Origin: an uncultured bacterium
Lineage (GTDB): Bacteria > Patescibacteriota > Gracilibacteria > Absconditabacterales > Absconditicoccaceae
Length of the DNA: 41,472 nucleotides
Assembly (NCBI GenBank): GCA_947169045.1
Contig: CAMVOC010000002.1
Coordinates: 81,762-123,233, forward strand
Direction: 5' to 3'
Part shown: one piece after another, positions 35,326 through 41,472 of the stretch
How positions within the stretch are numbered: the first letter of the stretch is position 1
Layout of the letters: each line of letters opens with the position of its first letter
Program-made: the position numbers and the translations under genes
The notes under the pieces: generated by a model
Told to the model about the DNA's origin: nothing
Databases searched by the model: none
What the model saw: the letters and a program-made list of their open reading frames with translations, nothing else

Positions 35326-36162
35326 CTATCCTTCAGAAAATAATTTCTGTTTTCCACTCGCATATCCTTGTTCAAAAGAGCTATGTCGTTTATGTTTATT
35401 AAGCTCAATGATTCAGCATTTTATATCTTCATAAAACAAATATTCCATAGCCATTTCCTCAGGAACAAAAAATCTATTAATCATAATACTATACGAATTT
35501 ACCAACGTAGAAACCAAATTTTTCGGCTTTAAACTAGTCTGAAACTTACTCAACGCCACCCCAATAAGTTTATGATCCGGATAGGCTTCCCTAGCTTCTT
35601 TTACAGGGAAATTATTAACAATTCCTCAATCATTTAATAAAAAATTCTGATATTTCACCGAAGGGAATATCCCCGGCAACGCAATGCTGCCTAAAAGAGG
35701 ACGCATCAGCTCTCCAGTACGGAACAAAATAAATTTGCCGCTTAAAATATCTGTCGCCCCAAGATAAACTGGGATTTCTGTCTCTTCAAAGGTGTGTTTT
35801 AAATCTTTTTTGAAATATTCTTCCAAAACTTCTGTCTCTAAAAGATGTTTTGTAGGACTACGAGTTAACCACTTCATCGTAGCGATCGGCAAATCCCTAA
35901 ATCTCTCCCAAATCTGTTGAGCCGACCATCCACTTGCCCAATAACTCGCAATAATCGCCCCAACGCTCACTCCATACACAGCGTCAATACGTTCTCTCAA
36001 TCCAGCTTCTTCCAAAGCTTTCAGCACTCCAAGAGCATAAAAACCCCTCAAACCACCTCAAGAGAGTACGAGTACATAACGATTCTGTTGTGCTACGTGT
36101 TGCTTTTTTTTTCATACTGAGCGAGGTCAAGCACCTTTCCTCGCAAATAAATTACGAAACAT
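35326..36162 (-). CDS. patatin-like phospholipase
   Basis: 278 residues; five TGA codons are glycine. Ser-Asp dyad hydrolase of acyl lipids. Oxyanion motif GGGLRG at residues 35-40 (G35 is TGA), nucleophile motif GVSVG with Ser66, and the Asp of DGG at 178-180 (G179 is TGA). Standard decoding would destroy both catalytic motifs and leave a fragment. ATG 36162 gives a Lys/Gln-rich lead before RYVLVLSGGG. No signal peptide, so cytosolic or exported by another route. It starts 8 bases after the rubrerythrin stop: one operon. Related proteins are bacterial RssA/YchK-type patatins; some patatins are host-targeting toxins, but nothing here shows export. Confidence 0.88.
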
Positions 36163-36170
36163 AGTAATCA

Positions 36171-36758
36171 TTAGAAATCATTTTGTAATTTTTCAAAAAA
36201 GGATTGTGGATGATCACAACTTGGACAAACCTTAGGAGCTTCCTCACCAATTACCATATATCCACATTCACGGCACACCCAAGTTTGCAGTCCTCTACCT
36301 TTAAAATAATTTCCACTTTCCACCAATTCTAATAGCTTCTCAAAATTCATTTTATGATGTTCCTCAGCATGAGCAATTGCTCTAAATTTTGCAGCAATTT
36401 CTGGATATCCTTCAGCCTCTGCCTCATCAGCAAATCTAGGATAAAGATCTGCAAATTCCTCATGTTCTCCTTTGATAGCATCTCTTAAATTTTCAGCCGT
36501 AGTCCCCAATCTTACAAGAATATCAAGATCCGTATTCAAATGAATCATATTTGCAGGTTCAGCATCTTTGTTAAGCTTTACAATAAACTCATAAAACGTC
36601 TTCCCATGCTTCTTTTCTTGTTCTGCAACCGTAGTGAAAATCTCAGCGATCTGTTCAAATCCTTCCTTTTTCGCAGCAGATGCATAAAAAGTATATCTAT
36701 TTCTTGCTTGAGATTCCCCCAAATATGCATGAATAAGATTATTAAGTGTTTTCGTCAT
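36171..36758 (-). CDS. rubrerythrin
   Basis: 195 residues. Peroxide-reducing di-iron protein of anaerobes. Ferritin-like four-helix domain (ESQARNRYTFYASAAKKEG, EEHHKMNFEKLLE) followed by a C-terminal rubredoxin domain with ligands CRECGY and CPSCDHP. No TGA codons, in line with high expression. It has its own promoter, and the start-proximal ATCAGATTTTTATTTC precedes its ATG. Cotranscribed with the patatin gene. Indicates oxidative-stress defence in an anaerobe. Confidence 0.97.
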   Translation of the reverse strand: MTKTLNNLIHAYLGESQARNRYTFYASAAKKEGFEQIAEIFTTVAEQEKKHGKTFYEFIVKLNKDAEPANMIHLNTDLDILVRLGTTAENLRDAIKGEHEEFADLYPRFADEAEAEGYPEIAAKFRAIAHAEEHHKMNFEKLLELVESGNYFKGRGLQTWVCRECGYMVIGEEAPKVCPSCDHPQSFFEKLQNDF

Positions 36759-36819
36759 GATAGATAAAAAAAAGAAATAAAAATCTGATAAGATAAAGGC
36801 ATATCAATGCTATAATTCC

Positions 36820-36847
36820 ATTGTATACGAATAATCCAGAAAATCAA
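36820..36847 (-). promoter_or_regulatory. promoter of the rubrerythrin-patatin operon
   Basis: TTGATT (36847-36842), 16-base spacer, TACAAT (36825-36820). Back to back with the promoter of the HD gene: the two -35 boxes are 9 bases apart. Confidence 0.65.
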
Positions 36848-36856
36848 GAGTTTTTC

Positions 36857-36884
36857 TTGCAAACAGAAGAAAGAACTCTACACT
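36857..36884 (+). promoter_or_regulatory. promoter of the HD-domain gene
   Basis: TTGCAA, 16-base spacer, TACACT, divergent from the rubrerythrin promoter. Confidence 0.6.
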
Positions 36885-36963
36885 AACCAAGATCGAAAAC
36901 ATAAAGCTTAACATCTAGAAAATCCCCATTCTAACATACATTTTATACCCCACAAAAAAACAG

Positions 36964-37629
36964 ATGAACTCCTCTAAAATCGACGAAATTCTCAGATTTT
37001 ATCTCTTAGCTACTCAACTAAAAGATGTAGTCCGTTCAGGACGAATTACACGAAATATCCAAAGAAAAAGAGTAGAAAGCGTTGCTGAGCACATCTACGG
37101 AACCTGCATCCTTGCAATAGCTATTCATTCTGAATTTTCCGCAGAATTAGAACACGAAATCGATTTATACAAAGTAATCGTTATGCTCGTCATCCATGAA
37201 TTAGAAGAAATCGTAATTGGCGATTTAACTCCTTACGATACCATGTCCCCAGAAGAAAGACTAAGACAAGGAAGAGAAGCTGTACAAATGGTACTAGGAA
37301 ATTTAACAAAAAAAGCTGAATACCTCGCTCTTACCGATGAATTCAACAAACAAACTACTCCCGAAGCACGTTTTGCAAAAATGTGTGATAAATTAGAAGC
37401 AGACTTACAAGTAAGAAAATATGAAGAAGAGGGAGCAATTAGCATAGAAAGAGACGTTAATAACGCACGATGACACGAGCTAATTCAACAATTCATCCAA
37501 CAAGGAGAATCCACCATTGCAGGAGTTCGAGCAGAATTTGATCGTCCAACATTCGCAGCTTCAGAAGTCTTTACAGAGATTCTAGAAACGATAAAGAAAG
37601 ATTGGAATGACGAGCGAAATCATCTCTAA
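36964..37629 (+). CDS. HD-domain phosphohydrolase, YfbR/HDDC2-like 5'-nucleotidase
   Basis: 221 residues, one TGA glycine (NNAR-G-HELIQQ). The family removes 5' phosphate from deoxynucleoside monophosphates using a metal held by HD-domain residues. Seen: SVAEHIYG (His43), VIHELEEIVIGDLTPYD (His78, Glu79, Asp87) and a later DKLEADLQ with the last acidic ligand. The canonical HD pair is HE here, a conservative change that could alter metal preference. A nucleotide-salvage role fits a reduced genome. Confidence 0.82.
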
Positions 37630-37654
37630 AGCAACTTTTCTTCAAATAAAAAAA

Positions 37655-37740
37655 CGGAAGGCATGGGATTCGAACCCACGTTACACAGAGTGTAAACACG
37701 TACTCCAAACGTGCGCCTTCAACCGCTCGGCCAACCTTCC
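37655..37740 (-). tRNA. tRNA-Ser(GGA)
   Basis: 86 bases with a long variable arm. The acceptor GGAAGGT pairs with GCCTTCC; anticodon stem CACGT/ACGTG with loop TTGGAGT gives anticodon GGA; T loop TTCGAAT. CCA not encoded. Confidence 0.95.
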
Positions 37741-37751
37741 TTAATGATTTC

Positions 37752-37780
37752 TTTATACAAAAAATCATCTAAAATTGCAA
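37752..37780 (-). promoter_or_regulatory. promoter of tRNA-Ser
   Basis: TTGCAA (37780-37775), 17-base spacer, TATAAA (37757-37752), ending 11 bases before the tRNA 5' end. Confidence 0.78.
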
Positions 37781-37832
37781 GAGAACTTGCATTTTCAAAC
37801 AAAGCACAAGATATAAAGAATACATTACGTAT

Positions 37833-39941
37833 CTACAACGAAACGAGTTCCACTCCCGGATAATACCATTGCAAAATTTGTTCAGCTTTCATTCCTTGTT
37901 TTGCAAACCACTCAGCTCACTGACCAGCTAACCCCACTCCATGACCTGCGAATTCTTTACATCCTCCAAAATCATATACAGACCTCAACCAAGGAGTATC
38001 TGTCCATCCTCGTTTTTCCTGTGCAGATAAAGTAAATCCTGCAGAGCATGAAAAATACGGCAGAATTGGCAAAATTCAATCATACAAAACAATCTGATTT
38101 TTAGTCGCTTCTAATGCTTCATATCGCTTAGTCAGCGTTTTTTCTGCTCCAGCGCCGACATATTTTTGAAACATCTCAGGACTATCAATCGCCGTATAAG
38201 CAGAGCCAGCAGGAATGCTCGGATGAATATTCCCAGCACTTTTATCCAGATAAAATAATGCATAATTCTTCGCAATGAGAGCCATAACTTTATTTTTTTC
38301 TAAAGTCTCTTGATCATTAGTTTCTACCACTCATTTCATATAATCAGAGAAAGAAAGGGTATTTTTCACCAGAGGTCCTGTCACTTTTTTACCCTCCACA
38401 GTCATATAAGTATCCGTATAAAAACTCAACTTCCCACGGAAAGTATTCCAAGGAATTCCAGCATAAGAAGCACGACTATAATTAGAAATAGTAACAAGTG
38501 CTGTATCTTGTGTATCTTGAACCGTTACGTGATCAACGCTAAAGGTATCGGATCCAACAGTTAACAAAATAGTTCATCCTTTAAACTGAATTTTCACATC
38601 AGAAGCAGATAAAGAAGTCGAAGAATCAGCTTTTTTTGCCTGATAATGTACCGTACAAAGATGTTCACATTGCAAATGAAATTCAGTATATTTGGTCGTA
38701 AGTTCATAGAGTAAAACATCCACAAGAGAAGTTTGTACCAATTGTTTAGCCTCAGCAAGCGTAATTGTTTTCAGCATTTTCTGGCTTAAATTAGTCGCTT
38801 TCGGTAACGTACCTTTATATCTCGAACGTACTAAATCACGCACTTGAACTAACAATCAAGGATTCTTTCGTTGTAAATTCGCCAATTTTTCCGAAAAAGT
38901 TTTCTTGGAAGTAGAAGAAGTTGTTGTCTTAGGAGCCTGCACCTCACCAAAAGAAGTTGTTTCTTTAGTAGTCGTTTTTGCATTAGTAGTTTGCTCTTCC
39001 GGATGCTGAGGTTGAAGATTATAAATCGTTACTTGTTTAGGAGTTTGCCCAGAAAGTCTATTCTTTACCTCTGTCCTAATAGATGGCAACAATGGATAAA
39101 ATAATTTTCCTGGACATGCAGTAGCTGCAACATCCTTATGTCCTACAATAGTAGGCAATTTTTTCGCAACAATATAGGGAGAAGTAGTCGTTGGAGAAAA
39201 GTAAAACTCAGAACCAGCAGGATCAATATTGTACTTTTTAGATAACGCAGTAATAAGGTCTGTAAGCGCATTTACTTGAGCTTGAGTCGGCGAGTAATTT
39301 TCGAAATTCCCAAGCAAAGAGATCCCAATCGTCGCCACATTATTATAAGAAGCATGCATTCCCGCAGTTCACTCTCCACCAGCACGCCCTTCATAAATAT
39401 TTCCCAAATGATCAATCAAGAAATTATAGCCAATATCACCAAAATTACGATCAATCGTATGATATTTATAAATCTGCTTCAGAGATTTAAGGATTTCAGC
39501 CGGTCCCCATGACTGATCATACGTAGTTGCTGTATGATGAACGATAATCTTTGTCTTATGATTATTAATTTGATCAGGATAAATCAGCAATTCTCCATTT
39601 AACGTATTCACCGTCTTATCATATCTCCAATCATTAGGAAAATTCATCTTCATATACGTGCTTCTAACCGAAGAAATTTGAGAGTTTTTCGTATTTGGAT
39701 CTTTAGGTTCTGTAGAAGTATTTGGATTGCTTTGATCTCCATAAGTACTTTTATACCTAATACTTTCATCAGCTCACCATTGCTCTCTAGTAATAATATA
39801 CACTCCATCTAAATTCCAACTTCCAGCCCAAGTAATAACAGGGAAAAGAAGAGAAAAAAAGCTGATGCACAACCACGTCACCCTACGAAATGAAGGAAAA
39901 TATATTCATCTGAAAGAAAAATATCTGTTAGCAAAAAACAT
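37833..39941 (-). CDS. secreted amidase-SpoIID fusion, peptidoglycan-active
   Basis: 702 residues, joined only when eight TGA codons are read as glycine. An N-terminal hydrophobic segment (about 27-45, WLCISFFSLLFPVITWAG) is a signal or anchor. Residues about 125-290 form a PGRP/N-acetylmuramoyl-L-alanine amidase domain with zinc ligands in IIVHHTAT (His135/136), GHKDVAATACPG (His268, Cys276). A Thr/Ser/Lys-rich linker (about 305-350) leads to a SpoIID-like domain (about 363-702) with NYSRASYAGIPWNTFRGKL, the Cys-containing centre and the ending GHGVGLAGQGAEWFAKQGM. SpoIID cleaves glycan strands and usually works on peptide-stripped strands made by an amidase, so both steps are on one chain. 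Target could be own or host wall. Confidence 0.87.
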
Positions 39942-39976
39942 CCTATCCTCAAGTACAAAAAAGATAAAACATCCAA

Positions 39977-40005
39977 ACTATAACATTTTTCAAAAGCCTT
40001 TTCAA
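39977..40005 (-). promoter_or_regulatory. promoter of the amidase-SpoIID gene
   Basis: TTGAAA (40005-40000), 17-base spacer, TATAGT (39982-39977), with the usual CTC before the -35. Confidence 0.72.
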
Positions 40006-40042
40006 GAGAAAAAACCATTTTTCAAAAAGCAATCAAAATGAT

Positions 40043-40069
40043 AAAGAAAAACCCTGTACAAGACAGGGA
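40043..40069 (-). terminator. terminator of the DsbA-like gene
   Basis: Perfect CCCTGT/ACAGGG stem with a 5-base loop, followed on the - strand by TTTTTCTTT. It lies 54 bases past the stop codon. Confidence 0.8.
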
Positions 40070-40122
40070 ATTCCTTTTGTTTTAGCGCTTTTATTAGCAC
40101 TATGTTTAGTTTTTGTTGAGAA

Positions 40123-41055
40123 CTAGTTAAGCAGTGTTGCAACTGCATTTTCAAAGGCAGAAACAGGTTGTGCTCCAGAAACATCAATGTATTTTCCAGT
40201 TTCTCTATCCAAAACAATATTTCCTGGAGTTCCATTTACTCCAAAAATAGTTGATCCTTCAGTATTGCTTGCTTGTACTGCAGCTTCAGCTTCAGGACTA
40301 GCATAACATTCTTCAAATTGTTTTCCAAGTCCAAGTTCTGCTCCTAAAGCCAAAATACTTTCATCAGTGAAGTTAGAGACAGCCATAGCTTTTGGAAGGA
40401 AACCATAATACGCTTCAGTTCCTCCTACCTTTCCTGCACAATACAATCCCTTAGCTCCAAGAGGTGCAGTAGGATGAAGTCCTTCAATAGGATAATTCTT
40501 GAAAACCATAGCTACATCATCAGGATGACTAGCAACTACCGTTTCCAATGTTTGATCGTTATAATGTCTCTGACAATAAGGACAAAGCAAATCTGAATAA
40601 GAAAGAATAACAATCCTTGCATCTGCATTTCCATAGAAATGAGCATCAGTCAAAACTTGAGAAATTTGATCTTGAGAAATTGTAGTAGCTGTAGCCTCAT
40701 TTCCTGCAGAAATATCAGTCTCAGTATCAGCTTGAGTATCTTTAGAAGGATTTTCTACTCCAACCATCTGATAGAAAGCTTCTATTTGAGAAGCCTGATT
40801 TTCAGTTACATAATCGATGTATTCCTGAGAAGCGTAAAGAGCATTCATTTCTTTCACATTTTCTTTTCCTCCTCCTCTAAGAATCTCCAATTGATAATTT
40901 TTATAAGAAAAGATGAAAGCTAAAATAGCAAAAACCATCGTAATAACCGTCCCTGCACAGCAAAGAATCTTTTTTACACAGCAACAGTTGCCTGCACAAC
41001 AAGCAGTTGCCTCAGAAGGTGCAGACTGAGTAGTAGCGCGTTCTTTTTTAATCAT
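40123..41055 (-). CDS. membrane-anchored DsbA-like thioredoxin
   Basis: 310 residues. One membrane helix (about 34-51), a linker, then a thioredoxin fold with active site CPYC (158-161), a helical insertion and the cis-Pro loop GVNGTPGNIVLD (Thr-Pro). It would form or shuffle disulfides in exported proteins; several secreted products of this window are Cys-rich. The N-terminal cytosolic side has seven cysteines just before the helix (C19, C20, C24-C26, C32, C33), which is unusual. No TGA codons. Second gene of an operon, 33 bases after the small membrane protein; own terminator. Confidence 0.9.
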   Translation of the reverse strand: MIKKERATTQSAPSEATACCAGNCCCVKKILCCAGTVITMVFAILAFIFSYKNYQLEILRGGGKENVKEMNALYASQEYIDYVTENQASQIEAFYQMVGVENPSKDTQADTETDISAGNEATATTISQDQISQVLTDAHFYGNADARIVILSYSDLLCPYCQRHYNDQTLETVVASHPDDVAMVFKNYPIEGLHPTAPLGAKGLYCAGKVGGTEAYYGFLPKAMAVSNFTDESILALGAELGLGKQFEECYASPEAEAAVQASNTEGSTIFGVNGTPGNIVLDRETGKYIDVSGAQPVSAFENAVATLLN

Positions 41056-41088
41056 AGAAATATATAATAAAAAATAAAAGAAAACAGA

Positions 41089-41325
41089 TTACATCCAAAG
41101 ATTCTTTCCGCTAACCATGAAAAAAATCGCTAACAAAAGGCAAAAATTCACCAAAGTAAAAAACGTTATCACAGCTACCCAAGTGAGAAATACCCCATGA
41201 GAGATGTTCCCATTAAAGAAAGAACTTTTCTGTTTTTGTAACGTTTTTGTTTCAACAATCACAGCAGGTTTTGTTGTTTTTTTCACAACAGAAACTGGCT
41301 TTTCGTTAAATCTTTTTTCAACCAT
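41089..41325 (-). CDS. small single-helix membrane protein upstream of the DsbA-like gene
   Basis: 78 residues. A basic N-terminal half (VEKRFNEKPVSVVKKTTKP) is followed by one long hydrophobic segment (about 46-71, VFLTWVAVITFFTLVNFCLLLAIFF). No family recognised. Its position suggests a partner or membrane adaptor for the DsbA-like protein. Upstream on the - strand CTCTTGTTT (about 41406-41398) and TATAGT (about 41384-41379) resemble a promoter, but the spacing is short. Confidence 0.6.
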   Translation of the reverse strand: MVEKRFNEKPVSVVKKTTKPAVIVETKTLQKQKSSFFNGNISHGVFLTWVAVITFFTLVNFCLLLAIFFMVSGKNLWM

Positions 41326-41472
41326 TCTGTCAAGAAAACATCCGAAATAAAGTCAGTTTTTCTTTTCTCTTTCCCTTTACTATAGATTCTTGATAAAAAA
41401 ACAAGAGGACTTCCGAAAAGTCACTTAAAAACTTTTGACAAACGAAATATTTATGAATATACTTATCATACA

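Noticed and set aside
37787-37815. + strand promoter TTGCAT...TATAAA opposite the tRNA-Ser promoter
   Set aside because: The spacer is 19 bases, the -10 runs into the 3' part of the amidase gene antisense, and no gene follows.
1-41472. CRISPR array, prophage, insertion sequence or attachment site
   Set aside because: No regularly spaced repeats, transposase, integrase or tRNA-flanking duplication were seen on either strand.

Overview
The window comes from a Candidate Phyla Radiation bacterium that reads UGA as glycine (translation table 25). That points to Absconditabacteria (SR1) or Gracilibacteria (BD1-5/GN02); I cannot separate the two from this window. The evidence is direct. More than sixty in-frame TGA codons fall where the protein family has glycine, including the ribosomal proteins S5, S8, L3, L6 and L16, the SAM motif of a methyltransferase and both catalytic motifs of a patatin. 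In L18, L24, S14 and S19 the conserved C-terminus appears only if TGA is read through. The DNA is AT-rich, starts mostly lack a clear Shine-Dalgarno sequence, and no L30 gene is seen. All coordinates below assume TGA = Gly; only TAA and TAG were used as stops.

Layout. 1-1405 (+): tail of a LytR-like protein, a PduL-type phosphotransacylase and a small P-loop kinase. 1464-18417 (-): the S10/spc ribosomal supercluster, split into three transcription blocks. Block A is tuf-rpsJ-rplC-rplD-rplW-rplB-rpsS-rplV-rpsC-rplP. Block B is rpmC-rpsQ-rplN-rplX-rplE-rpsN-rpsH. Block C is rplF-rplR-rpsE. A 628-residue orphan gene on the + strand separates A from B. comF, tRNA-Arg, murF, efp, a membrane protein and a methyltransferase separate B from C. 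18877-22113 (-): a large secreted SLH-domain protein, probably the S-layer protein. 22546-25238 (-): a pilus/secretion locus with two small membrane pilin-like proteins, two small soluble proteins and PilT. 25392-33304 (+): csaB-like pyruvyl transferase, nusB, tyrS, an FKBP lipoprotein, a membrane protein, a flippase, a free-standing IleRS C-terminal domain, a secreted zinc protease and recX. 33306-41325: a secreted three-repeat protein, tRNA-Leu, patatin and rubrerythrin, an HD phosphohydrolase, tRNA-Ser, a secreted amidase-SpoIID fusion, and a DsbA-like membrane thioredoxin with a small membrane partner.

How it fits together. The window joins translation functions with a cell surface toolkit: an SLH protein plus a CsaB-like enzyme that could make its wall anchor, MurF, a flippase, PilT pili, ComF and a two-domain peptidoglycan-active enzyme. 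That set fits an episymbiont or predator that keeps its own wall and takes up DNA.

The most interesting signals are non-coding. (1) A two-domain structured leader RNA of about 120 nt, with compensatory base changes, is shared by the tuf operon and the split-off rpmC operon. (2) The 11-mer AAAAAAGCTGA occurs ten times on both strands and in several reading frames and could be a DNA uptake or similar genome-wide signal. (3) An element TCAG(A/C)TTTTTATT lies a few tens of bases upstream of many start codons. (4) Back-to-back promoters share a CAAGAG/CTCTTG -35 core, and some near-perfect promoters point at no gene. One of these drives a possible small RNA of about 58 nt.
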